NCBI RefSeq assembly: GCF_020829495.1
Contig: NZ_JAIVFQ010000052.1
Span: 1-52,531 of the forward strand
From: Nostoc favosum CHAB5714
GTDB lineage: Bacteria > Cyanobacteriota > Cyanobacteriia > Cyanobacteriales > Nostocaceae
Direction: 5' to 3'
DNA length: 52,531 nt
Below are positions 23,762 through 31,896 of this stretch, one piece after another. The translations under genes and the position numbers were made by a program. How positions within the stretch are numbered: the stretch's first letter is position 1; each line of letters begins with the position of its first letter. The notes under the pieces were generated by a model. The model saw only the letters and a program-made list of their open reading frames with translations. It searched no databases and was not told the origin of the DNA.

Positions 23762-25369
23762 TTAATTACTTAGAACTTTTATCAAATATTGTGTCAATGT
23801 AAACGCATCTACACCCAATTCAGTACGCTCCTGGGCTGCTAAAATACCCGCTTGCGAATGCCACCATGCGGCAGTTGCCACAATATTTTCTATGGGAATC
23901 TCCTTCGTTGCTGCTTGCGCCAACAATCCACCCAGTAGCCCAGTTAACACGTCACCGCTACCGCCACGCGCTAAGGCGGGTGTGCTTTCAGGAACAATCC
24001 ACACAGCACCTTGAGGGTTTGCGATCGCAGTTCTCGACCCTTTCAACAATACTATCGCCTCACTTTGCGCTGCTGCTTCCCGTATTGCTTGCATCCTGTC
24101 ATGTTTGGCATCGGGGACATCAGGAAACAATCGTTGGAATTCACCAGTGTGGGGTGTGAGTACGGTTACTGCTTGGCGTTTTTTTAATGTGGCGATCGCT
24201 CCCATTTGTGCCAAGATATTTAAACCATCGGCATCGAGAATTAGAGGGCGATCGCTTTCTATGACTTCTTGGACAATGGGAGTGGCATCTTGTGTTAAAC
24301 CAGGGCCACAAGCGATCGCATTAAAGGAACTCAGATCGGTTTTTTCTGGTAATTGCAATTGAGCAATGGCTCCAGTTTCCGTCTCTGGACAACCGACAAT
24401 TAACGCTTCTGGCAAGTGTGACACCAAAAGAGATTTCAGCGATTCGGGTACAGCGATCGAAAGCATCCCCACACCACTAGCCCTAGCACCTAAACCAGTT
24501 AAAATTGCCCCACCTGCATAGCGCCGCGAACCGCAAATCAGCAGTAAATGTCCTTCCTTATATTTGTGGGTGACTGATGGACGGGGTAGGGGTAAATTAG
24601 CAAGTGCCGTTGCTGGTGTAATACGTCTAATGCTGGGTGCATCTTTCAGAACAGCTTTCACATCAGCTAAAGGAATATCGAAATCGATTAACTCAGCTTT
24701 GCCGAGATATTCCAACGCCTGATCTTGGAAGAAAGCTAGCTTCCATAAACCCAAGCAAAAAGTGTGAGTGGCACGAATGGCAGTTCCTAATACTTCGCCT
24801 GTATCAGTGTGTAAACCTGAAGGTAAATCAATACTATAAATTGGCACAGACAATTCATTTAACTGATTAATTGCAGAAGCGATGGGATTAGTGAGCTTTC
24901 TTTCTAAACCAAATCCAAACAAGCCATCAATCAACAAATCAGAATTTGGCAGCTGCTCAATTGTTTGATAAATTGGAATGCCCAAACTCTGAGCATACTG
25001 TAAGTGCTGCGAAGTTAATTCCTTAAGCTTAGAGAAAGGAGAATAAATCCAAACCTCATACCCGCGAAAGTGTAATTCACGGGCTACTACTAAAGCATCC
25101 CCGCCATTATGACCCGGGCCGACAAGAATTCCAACACGAGATCCCCCCGCCTGCGGCGATCCTCTTAAGAACGGTGTGTTTGAAAGGATGTAGCCCCCCT
25201 TTTTAAGGGGGGTTGGGGGGATCTCTTGAATGCGACGGGCAATTAATCCCGCCACCTTTTCCATCAAAGCGACTACAGGCATTCCTGCTGCAAATATCCG
25301 ATCTTCAATATCGCGCATCTGCACAGCAGTCACTACCACTTGCGAAATTTTTTCTTGCCTGTTCTGCAT
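23762..25369 (-). CDS. nnr: Bifunctional NAD(P)H-hydrate epimerase / ADP-dependent dehydratase
   Basis: Nnr repairs hydrated NADH and NADPH: the N-terminal YjeF domain epimerises R-NAD(P)HX and the C-terminal ribokinase-like domain dehydrates the S form with ADP. Visible motifs are VGPGHNGGDALVVARELHF in the epimerase, DLPSGLHTDTGEV, then GSRRYAGGAILTGLGA, LTPHTGEFQRLFPD and ARGGSGDVLTGLLGG in the dehydratase. At residues about 49-77 lies an extra PPTPLKKGG...GSPQAGGS segment encoded by a palindromic intergenic repeat inserted in frame (25138-25225). The insertion lies just before the nucleotide-binding loop. The gene otherwise looks intact. Confidence 0.95.
   Translation of the reverse strand: MQNRQEKISQVVVTAVQMRDIEDRIFAAGMPVVALMEKVAGLIARRIQEIPPTPLKKGGYILSNTPFLRGSPQAGGSRVGILVGPGHNGGDALVVARELHFRGYEVWIYSPFSKLKELTSQHLQYAQSLGIPIYQTIEQLPNSDLLIDGLFGFGLERKLTNPIASAINQLNELSVPIYSIDLPSGLHTDTGEVLGTAIRATHTFCLGLWKLAFFQDQALEYLGKAELIDFDIPLADVKAVLKDAPSIRRITPATALANLPLPRPSVTHKYKEGHLLLICGSRRYAGGAILTGLGARASGVGMLSIAVPESLKSLLVSHLPEALIVGCPETETGAIAQLQLPEKTDLSSFNAIACGPGLTQDATPIVQEVIESDRPLILDADGLNILAQMGAIATLKKRQAVTVLTPHTGEFQRLFPDVPDAKHDRMQAIREAAAQSEAIVLLKGSRTAIANPQGAVWIVPESTPALARGGSGDVLTGLLGGLLAQAATKEIPIENIVATAAWWHSQAGILAAQERTELGVDAFTLTQYLIKVLSN
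25138..25225. repeat. Palindromic repeat element inside nnr
   Basis: The 88-bp segment has perfect 11-bp inverted ends, GAGATCCCCCC (25138-25148) and GGGGGGATCTC (25215-25225). It has an inner hairpin AGCCCCCC/GGGGGG around TTTTTAA. It is a typical dispersed cyanobacterial intergenic repeat, here kept in frame within a coding sequence. Confidence 0.85.
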
Positions 25370-25620
25370 CAGTCCTAATTCCTGTTAGCGGTAGCGGGGC
25401 GTTGAGCCAGTGCTGAGTTATGAGTTTTAGGGTAACTGAAACTTTAGCAGATTTCAAAACCTTTCCTTCATAAATGAACTAACTGCTTAATGCTGACATC
25501 GCTGGAATCTTTGTGTTACAACTTGGCAGACAATTTAATCATGCGTTGGAGTGGGTGAATCAGATTTTGGGAATAATCCTCATAGTGTTTGAAAGCATCG
25601 TTTTGCTTGGGCTTCAGGCT

Positions 25621-26826
25621 ATGAGAGCGCGATTTATAGTAAAAAACAATATTTTTGGCTATTTATCTATTGCATTTTGCTGCATTTTGTGGATTTGTTT
25701 GGCATTAATTCCAGTCCACGCAACCTCCACAGGTTCTATTGATAATTTGCGACAACAGCAGCAACAAATGAACCAGCAGCGTCAGAGTGTGGTTAACGAT
25801 CGCGATCGCTTAACAAATCTCCAACAAGAGGCCCAAAAACACCTCACTGGTTTAAAGCAAAATCTGCAAACTACAGATAGCTACATTCAAGAGAGCGAAT
25901 CACGATTACAACTCGCCACCCAACGCCTACAGCACTTGGAAACTGATTTAGCAGTAGCGCAGCGTTCTTATGAAGAGCGGCAAATAGCAACAGTAGCACG
26001 ATTGCGTTATCTCCAGCGATCGCCTGCATCTGTTGGATGGGCAGTTTTGCTCGAAAGTGAAAATATCAGCGACTTTTTCAGCCGTCGTCATCAATTGAAG
26101 TTAGTGTATCAAGCAGACGAACAAATTTTGGTAAAACTCAACCAACAAGCACTCCTTATCAATAAACAAAAAACTGACGTAGAACAGCAAAAAAACGAAA
26201 TTGCCTTGATTCGTGAGCAATTGTTAGCACAAAAATCTGATTATCAAACCCAGGCGCAGTCACAATCAGAATTGATTCAACGTCTTAATAGCGATCGCCT
26301 AGCCTTGGAAGCAGCACAAAACCAGCTAGAGAGGGAATCCAAAAATCTGGAAGTCTTGATTCAACAAAAGGTAGCAGAAGCTAAAGCAACAGAAGAAGCC
26401 CAAGCAAAAACCAACAGCCGGACAAGTGTAATCATTCGGGGAACTGGTGTAATGGCATATCCTAGTGATGCTGGTACTAGCAGTCCCTTCGGCTGGCGGA
26501 TACACCCAATCCTTGGCTATCGTCGCTTTCATGCCGGGTTGGATTTTGCCGCTAGCTATGGTAGTAAAATTCGGGCAGCCGATTCGGGTAGAGTAATTTT
26601 TGCTGGGTGGTATGGTGGTTATGGCAGAGCTGTAATTATCGACCACGGCAATGGTATGACTACACTCTACGGACATACCAGCGAGTTGTATGTTTCCGAA
26701 GGACAAGCAGTCGAACGCGGACAAGCGATCGCTGCTGTCGGTTCGACAGGTTTCTCAACTGGCCCCCACCTCCACTTTGAAGTCCGCCGGAATGGTACAC
26801 CGGTAGACCCAGCTAATTATCTTTGA
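25621..26826 (+). CDS. M23 family murein peptidase with coiled coil (EnvC-like)
   Basis: A membrane-anchored periplasmic protein that cuts, or activates cutting of, peptidoglycan cross-links during cell separation. From ATG 25621 it has a signal/membrane segment (IFGYLSIAFCCILWICLALI), a long Gln-rich coiled coil, and a C-terminal LytM/M23 domain. The domain keeps RFHAGLDFA (zinc-binding His and Asp) and GPHLHFEVR (catalytic and zinc His), so it is probably an active metallopeptidase, unlike E. coli EnvC. The frame opens earlier (GTG 25513), adding a hydrophobic stretch; ATG 25621 is favoured because it leads straight into a normal signal anchor. Confidence 0.9.
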   Translation: MRARFIVKNNIFGYLSIAFCCILWICLALIPVHATSTGSIDNLRQQQQQMNQQRQSVVNDRDRLTNLQQEAQKHLTGLKQNLQTTDSYIQESESRLQLATQRLQHLETDLAVAQRSYEERQIATVARLRYLQRSPASVGWAVLLESENISDFFSRRHQLKLVYQADEQILVKLNQQALLINKQKTDVEQQKNEIALIREQLLAQKSDYQTQAQSQSELIQRLNSDRLALEAAQNQLERESKNLEVLIQQKVAEAKATEEAQAKTNSRTSVIIRGTGVMAYPSDAGTSSPFGWRIHPILGYRRFHAGLDFAASYGSKIRAADSGRVIFAGWYGGYGRAVIIDHGNGMTTLYGHTSELYVSEGQAVERGQAIAAVGSTGFSTGPHLHFEVRRNGTPVDPANYL

Positions 26827-26851
26827 ACCCAGAAACCAAGTTTCTCTAGGC

Positions 26852-26880
26852 TGCAAATTTTATCACAGACGTGCTATAAT
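26852..26880 (+). promoter_or_regulatory. Promoter of tRNA-Arg
   Basis: A perfect TATAAT (26875-26880) lies 12 nt before the tRNA start. The region 17 nt further up (TGCAAA) is a poor -35 box. Position and the -10 match make this the likely tRNA promoter. Confidence 0.65.
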
Positions 26881-26892
26881 GTGTAAGACTAA

Positions 26893-26965
26893 GGGCGCGT
26901 AGCTCAGTGGATAGAGCAACAGATTCCGGTTCTGTGGGTCGGGGGTTCAAATCCCTCCGCGCTCG
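26893..26965 (+). tRNA. tRNA-Arg (anticodon CCG)
   Basis: A complete cloverleaf of 73 nt without encoded CCA. The acceptor stem GGGCGCG pairs with CGCGCTC (one G-T), the D arm is GCTC/GAGC, the anticodon stem ACAGA/TCTGT encloses TTCCGGT with anticodon CCG, and the T arm is GGGGG-TTCAAAT-CCCTC. The discriminator base is G. It reads the rare CGG codon. Confidence 0.96.
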
Positions 26966-27160
26966 TTACTTTTAGAAGACTAACCACAAAATCGAAAAGT
27001 TATTTTCTCTCATGGGATAAACCCAATTTATCCTATGAAACATAATGGCAACGGGTAGCTGGAATATAAAAAATTATTTAGACTTACTAATATAATATGG
27101 GATTATAAGTTATTGACAAATCCTGTCTATAATAATCCCTAATAACTTATTACAAAATAG

Positions 27161-27492
27161 ATTTTTAATATAATTTATACTAAACTTCAAATTGAGATTG
27201 ACGATACATCCAGGCAACCTAAATTTACGGTTGACAAGAAGGTAATGCGCTTTGATTATGTGGTTGCTAATCCGATGTGGAATCAGGACAACTACGGCGC
27301 AGATGCTTATGAAGAATAGAAGAGTTGAGGCAAGCGGATTATAATCTTAGCCCTTCGCAGTTTGTAGATGTTAGCAATAAAGTTGTGCATCGTGCGATCG
27401 CAGATATTTTGACAGATTTGGCGGTAGCCAGACAAGAGAGGGAATGGGCGGATAAAGATTTAGCTGAGGTGCTTGCTAATTTGACATTTTAG
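27161..27492 (+). pseudogene. Type I restriction methylase HsdM, two remnants
   Basis: Two pieces of an N6-adenine methylase of the HsdM type lie end to end. The first open segment (27161-27319) reads RQPKFTVDKKVMRFDYVVAN then PMWNQDNYGADAYEE and stops; NPMW is the NPPF/Y catalytic motif variant of HsdM. The second (27322-27492) reads ELRQADYNLSPSQFV and ends AEVLANLTF, typical of the HsdM C-terminus. The SAM-binding part and the middle are missing, as are hsdS and hsdR. The frames are not joined. This is a decayed type I system, with a PIN TA pair sitting right behind it. Confidence 0.75.
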
Positions 27493-27525
27493 ATTTTGGA
27501 TTGATTTTTTCAGGAGGATAGGATA

Positions 27526-27780
27526 ATGACTCAAGCAATTGATAAGGAACAAATGATAATTGATGAATTTAAAAAATTATCTCCTGAGAAGCAGCAGGAG
27601 GTATTAAATTTTATTGAATTTTTGCATTTTAAGGCGCAAAAGCAGGATGTACAGCATAAAGAAGAGAAAGAACCTATTTCCGCCTATGAAGCTGCAAAAG
27701 AGTTTGCTGGCTGTGTTGATGGAGGGCCTGGGGATCTAGCTACCAATAAGAAGTATTTAGAAGGCTTTGGTTGGAAATGA
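27526..27780 (+). CDS. DUF2281-type antitoxin
   Basis: An 84-residue protein: the helix EQMIIDEFKKLSPEKQQEVL followed by NFIEFLHFKA is typical of DUF2281-like antitoxins, and the C-terminus is Gly- and acid-rich. A good ribosome site (AGGAGGATAGGATA) precedes ATG 27526. Its stop overlaps the following PIN toxin start as ATGA. It likely binds and blocks that toxin. Confidence 0.82.
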   Translation: MTQAIDKEQMIIDEFKKLSPEKQQEVLNFIEFLHFKAQKQDVQHKEEKEPISAYEAAKEFAGCVDGGPGDLATNKKYLEGFGWK

Positions 27781-28199
27781 GGAAAAAGGTACTTCTAGAT
27801 ACAGGCCCCTTAGTCGCATTTATTAATAATCGGGAAAATTCGCATGATTGGGCAGTTAATGAATGGAAAAAGATTGAACCGCCTTTCTTGACTTGCGAAG
27901 CAGTAATTACTGAGACGTGTTTTATATTGCGAGATTTTTATGGCGGAGAGGATGCGGTTATGTCTTTACTAGATACTGGCTTAATTCAAATCTCTTTTCG
28001 TCTCAGTGATGAAATAGGAACGGTTAGAGAGTTGCTGAAGCGCTATCAGAATGTGCCGATGTCGTTAGCTGATGCGTGTTTGGTAAGAATGAGTGAGTTA
28101 ATTGTGGGGAGTTATGTCTTGACGCTAGATAGTGATTTTCGGGTTTATCGGAAGAATAAGAATGAGATGATGGATTTGATTATTGCTGATGGGATATAA
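27777..28199 (+). CDS. PIN-domain toxin (VapC type)
   Basis: A 140-residue PIN ribonuclease. The start at ATG 27777 overlaps the antitoxin stop (ATGA); a TTG at 27771 is possible but less likely. The catalytic acids are D8 in LLDTGPLV, E46 in ITETCF, D99 in SLADACLV and D118/D120 in TLDSDF. The last residues (YRKNKNEMMDLII) fit the subfamily that pairs with DUF2281 antitoxins. It sits behind the hsdM remnant, a usual place for plasmid- or RM-linked TA modules. Confidence 0.88.
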   Translation: MRKKVLLDTGPLVAFINNRENSHDWAVNEWKKIEPPFLTCEAVITETCFILRDFYGGEDAVMSLLDTGLIQISFRLSDEIGTVRELLKRYQNVPMSLADACLVRMSELIVGSYVLTLDSDFRVYRKNKNEMMDLIIADGI

Positions 28200-28249
28200 A
28201 AGGGGATAGATATAAGTGAGATAAGCTGTTACGCATTTAACTTGTACAT

Positions 28250-28318
28250 TTACCTGATGACTGTTGACCGTTGACTGATGACCGATAACCGTCAACTGTC
28301 AACCGTCAACCGTCAACG
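28250..28318. repeat. ACCGTCA/GTCAACT short tandem repeats
   Basis: Imperfect units of TGACCGT, then GTCAACC-type heptamers. Non-coding. Confidence 0.8.
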
Positions 28319-28473
28319 ATTATAAAGAATGTTTATATATTTATATAATTTAGACGCATATCAGCTTACAAGTACCTAAAATTACAGCCAATCACTTTTA
28401 AAACATCCTCTAAGCTTGACATTTTGCCTGTCTATGATATGTAACTTAAAAGTTCAAAAGGCGAAAGGCAAAT

Positions 28474-28857
28474 ATGGTTTTCCAGTACACTAACGCATTT
28501 GTCACCATAGCATCGGTTAATTGCGAGAATTTAGTGAATTTCTATACTAAATTCCTGGAGCAAAAGCCAGTTATTTTGATTCCGAATGTTTATGCTGAGT
28601 TTAATTTGGTCAGTATGCGTTTAGGTATTTTTAAACCAAAGAACACAAATAAATCGGAATTTGAAGCGATTGCCAAAAGTAAGATAAGTTTGTGCTTAGA
28701 GGTGAGTAACTTAGAAGATGCGATCGCTCACCTAACAGCTTTAGGCTATCCCCCACCAGGAGACATTTCTATTGCTTCCCACGGGAAAGAAATTTATGCC
28801 TATGACCCTGATGGCAATCGTATAATTCTACATCAAGCTGCTAGGGGGAGTCATTAG
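28474..28857 (+). CDS. VOC (glyoxalase/bleomycin resistance) superfamily protein
   Basis: A 127-residue single-module VOC protein. It begins NAFVTIASVNCENLVNFYTK (strand-helix typical of the fold), contains LCLEVSNLEDAIAHLTALGY and ends IYAYDPDGNRIILHQA, the usual VOC C-terminal strand with a metal-ligand Glu position replaced around the YDPDGN turn. VOC proteins include lyases, dioxygenases and drug-binding proteins, so no specific substrate can be assigned. It precedes ylqF but is separated by a short repeat block. Confidence 0.85.
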   Translation: MVFQYTNAFVTIASVNCENLVNFYTKFLEQKPVILIPNVYAEFNLVSMRLGIFKPKNTNKSEFEAIAKSKISLCLEVSNLEDAIAHLTALGYPPPGDISIASHGKEIYAYDPDGNRIILHQAARGSH

Positions 28858-28944
28858 TCATTTGTCATTGGTCATTTGCAAAGGACAAATAACAAAGGAC
28901 AAAGGACAAATAACAAAGGACAAATAACAAAGGACAAAGGACAA
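28858..28944. repeat. AAAGGACAAATAAC tandem repeats
   Basis: Units of GGACAAATAACAAA and GGACAAA run to the ylqF ATG. They are in frame with ylqF and would add a false NNKGQRTNNKGQ extension. Confidence 0.9.
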
Positions 28945-29826
28945 ATGGCTATAACTCAAAACTATAGATTAAACCTGATTCAATGGTATCCAGGTCACAT
29001 TGCGAAAGCTGAAAAGAAGCTCAAAGAACAGCTGAAGCGGGTAGATGTGGTGTTTGAGGTACGAGACGCGCGGATTCCCTTAGCAACTCATCATCCGCAA
29101 ATAGGTGAGTGGGTGGAGGGTAAGACACGGGTGTTGATACTTAACCGAGTAGATATGATAACGCCGCAAATGCGATCGCTGTGGATAGATTGGTTTAAAC
29201 GTCAAGGGGAAGTCCCTTATTTTACCAACGCTCAACATGGTAAAGGTATAGCAGAAGTGGCGCGGGCAGCGCAAGCTGCTGGGGTAGAACTTAATAAAAG
29301 AAGAAGCGATCGCGGCATGTTACCGCGTCCAGTGCGGGCTGTGGTAATTGGTTTTCCCAATGTCGGTAAATCAGCTTTGATTAACCGCTTGTTAGGACGG
29401 CGAGTAGTAGAAAGTGCAGCCCGTCCTGGGGTGACTCGCCAACTGCGCTGGGTGCGAATTTCCGAGCATTTGGAATTGCTAGATGCTCCTGGTGTCATTC
29501 CTTTAAGATTGGAAGACCAAGATGCAGCATTGAAATTAGCCATTTGTGATGATATCGGTGAAGCATCTTACGATAACCAGCTAGTAGCAGCAGCCCTAGT
29601 GGATTTACTCAACTATTTGGAAGCTGTAGCCGCAGATTTGTTACCAAAGAAACCATTACAGTCCCGTTACCAACTCGATTCGACATCAGACACCGGAGAT
29701 ACCTATTTGCACGCCTTAGCGGAGCATCGTTACAAAGGTGATATAGAGCGAGCTGCAAGGCAACTTTTAACAGATTTTCGCAAGGGGTTGTTGGGTGAAA
29801 TTAGTTTGGAATTGCCACCTAATTAA
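28945..29826 (+). CDS. ylqF: Ribosome biogenesis GTPase YlqF/RbgA
   Basis: A circularly permuted GTPase that acts in late 50S subunit assembly. Motif order is G4-G1-G3: NRVD at 67-70, GFPNVGKS at 136-143 and DAPG at 180-183, preceded by the family start WYPGHIAKAEKKL and VRDARIPLATHHP. ATG 28945 is chosen because the 23 upstream in-frame residues are repeat-encoded. At 293 residues it is normal length. No ribosomal neighbours are present. Confidence 0.95.
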   Translation: MAITQNYRLNLIQWYPGHIAKAEKKLKEQLKRVDVVFEVRDARIPLATHHPQIGEWVEGKTRVLILNRVDMITPQMRSLWIDWFKRQGEVPYFTNAQHGKGIAEVARAAQAAGVELNKRRSDRGMLPRPVRAVVIGFPNVGKSALINRLLGRRVVESAARPGVTRQLRWVRISEHLELLDAPGVIPLRLEDQDAALKLAICDDIGEASYDNQLVAAALVDLLNYLEAVAADLLPKKPLQSRYQLDSTSDTGDTYLHALAEHRYKGDIERAARQLLTDFRKGLLGEISLELPPN

Positions 29827-29853
29827 ATATGGGTGACAGAAAAGGAAAAATTG

Positions 29854-31338
29854 TTAGTTTCTCATTTTTAATTGAGCAGCCCGCACTCTCAAAATCAACA
29901 TAGTTCCTCCTGTAAATAACATACCCAAGAATAGGCTTTTTAGACTAAAGTTTTTCCCGCTCTCACTTACTAAAATACCTTCCAATATTAGAGAAGGTAT
30001 TAATATTCCCCCATAAATCAATAAATTAGAAAGTATCAATCTTCTTTTCGCTATAAGAGTTAATATCGTTAAGCAAAAACCTAGAGGAATAAAAGTTAGT
30101 CCATAGTAAAAAATCCTCTGATTTTTAGGCATTAATTCCAATAAATTCAAAGAGTAAAAATTCTGTAAATTGTCTACATATACTTGGATGGTTGCTCTGA
30201 AATAAGTGATGATTATATGGTGAGGTTTAGTGTCTGTAAAAATATTAGGTATATTTAGTGTTAAATCTGCTCCATTTTCTCCAGTTATCGGCGTTCGTAA
30301 TCGAAAATCTAAGTTATTTCCCTGCTGTCCCAGTGTCAAATTGCGACGTAGGGAAGTGCCGGAAATCGAAATAATGCGGGCAGGGCCAAACTGCTCTGAA
30401 TTAGTAGTAGCAAGGGTAGTGCTGAGTGTAAATTCAGATGTTTTACTAATTCTTTTGCTGAGAGTTGTGACAGGAGTAGCTGTTTGTAGCCAATGACTAG
30501 AACTCAAAAAAACACCTTTAACTTCCTGTGCATCTGAAGGTTGTCCTTGCCACAATAGTTCTGGCAATTGTCCAGTCCGTTCTTTATAGCAACATTTTCC
30601 TTTGAATTGATAATTAGCTATTAGAGAATTACCAAGATTATTAAAGTAACTTGAATCAGCTAATCCTTGTGCTACCTCATTTGTTGAAATGGCTCGATCC
30701 GCAATATAAATTTCAGATATGTATCCTTGCCAAGGTCTATCCCTCGTCTGTTCGTTACCAATCAGCAGGGGATAATTTGCATCCCAATTACTCAAATTTA
30801 TCGTATTCTGCCACAACAGCGAAATCATTAATGTCAAAAATATATATCCAATACAAAATACTACTATCTGTTTAATTGAGCGGCTAGCTCTACTGTTTTC
30901 TATCTGTGCAACAATTTTTTTAAAACTTTGACTATTCCATAGATAAAAGCAAATTAAACCAAGAATTCCACCAATACTATTGTTCAGAATATCCGATGGA
31001 GTAGGCATTCTTGAAGGTAGAAATACTTGCAAGACTTCAACCGTCAACGATAAGGTAGCACTCACCAAGGTAACTATGAAAACTTGCACTCCTGTTTTTA
31101 TCCTTCTTTTCTGCAAGAGTCTAGTGAAGCCGAAACCTAAAGGCATAAACAGCAAAAAATTATTTACCTGATCTTGAAAATTACTAGCATTGTTAAAACT
31201 GGCAAAAAATTCTGGCAGAGAAAACCTGTCTGGGATGGAAAAGTTAAATGGATAAAGTGTAGCTAATAGTACCAATAAAATGCTGGCACTGACAATCAGC
31301 AAATTAAATACTTGAGAAAAACTAGTGCGTTGATTCAT
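29854..31338 (-). CDS. VanZ family protein with LamG-like domain
   Basis: A 494-residue membrane protein. The N-terminal part has the VanZ layout: four helices with LATLYPFNFSIPDRF, then DQVNNFLLFMPLGFGFTRLL and EVLQVFLPSRMPTPSDILNN. A fifth helix follows near residue 160. The middle (about 180-400) is an extracytoplasmic concanavalin A/LamG-like beta domain with RPWQGYISEIYIADRAIS, typical for glycan recognition. The C-terminal part has three or four more helices. VanZ domains are linked to cell-surface and glycopeptide resistance roles; the LamG fusion suggests a surface polymer function. Function is not known. Confidence 0.85.
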   Translation of the reverse strand: MNQRTSFSQVFNLLIVSASILLVLLATLYPFNFSIPDRFSLPEFFASFNNASNFQDQVNNFLLFMPLGFGFTRLLQKRRIKTGVQVFIVTLVSATLSLTVEVLQVFLPSRMPTPSDILNNSIGGILGLICFYLWNSQSFKKIVAQIENSRASRSIKQIVVFCIGYIFLTLMISLLWQNTINLSNWDANYPLLIGNEQTRDRPWQGYISEIYIADRAISTNEVAQGLADSSYFNNLGNSLIANYQFKGKCCYKERTGQLPELLWQGQPSDAQEVKGVFLSSSHWLQTATPVTTLSKRISKTSEFTLSTTLATTNSEQFGPARIISISGTSLRRNLTLGQQGNNLDFRLRTPITGENGADLTLNIPNIFTDTKPHHIIITYFRATIQVYVDNLQNFYSLNLLELMPKNQRIFYYGLTFIPLGFCLTILTLIAKRRLILSNLLIYGGILIPSLILEGILVSESGKNFSLKSLFLGMLFTGGTMLILRVRAAQLKMRN

Positions 31339-31896
31339 AAGTTATTGTGTTATGATTGTGACTAATAGTGGATAGTAATAAAGGTAGTTATTTCCAATAC
31401 ATCAATGATTTGTTAGAGTAAGCACATAAACTTTTTTAGTAGTTATTTGTGCTACTTATGAATTATTAATTACTAGTAATTTGTGCTTAAAACTACTTTT
31501 GAACTGCACGCGATATCAACGCTGCTTTTATATTATTTACTAGTAGATAATTATGCTCGCTAAATTATAAATAAATCATCAAGCTATGATGAAAAATACA
31601 TATAGTTGGGTTTGGGCTTAAGTTGACACTAATGGCAACCAAAGAAACTTTACGGCGTTTATGGTAAAAAAAAAATCAAGTTCTTTTTTCCCCCTGCCCC
31701 CTACCTCCCTTCACAACGAGATTCAAACCCACTCTGAACTGAATCTTCAGCAAAATTGCCTCTTTCAACGTAACATCCGTCACATGCAGTTGTCGGAATC
31801 CAGTTAACAGTGTCATAAAGAAAAGGTGAAGGTTAACCTGTAGTGTATAACTTACCTTAGAGTTGCTTGCACCTCTAGCTTCGATGGATCACACTC
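31339..31896. other. Spacer upstream of the cyclase
   Basis: About 560 AT-rich bases between the divergent VanZ and cyclase genes; both promoters must be here. No repeat array, RNA or regulatory box is recognised. A pyrimidine-rich patch (CCCCCTGCCCCCTACCTCCC) lies at about 31690. Confidence 0.5.
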
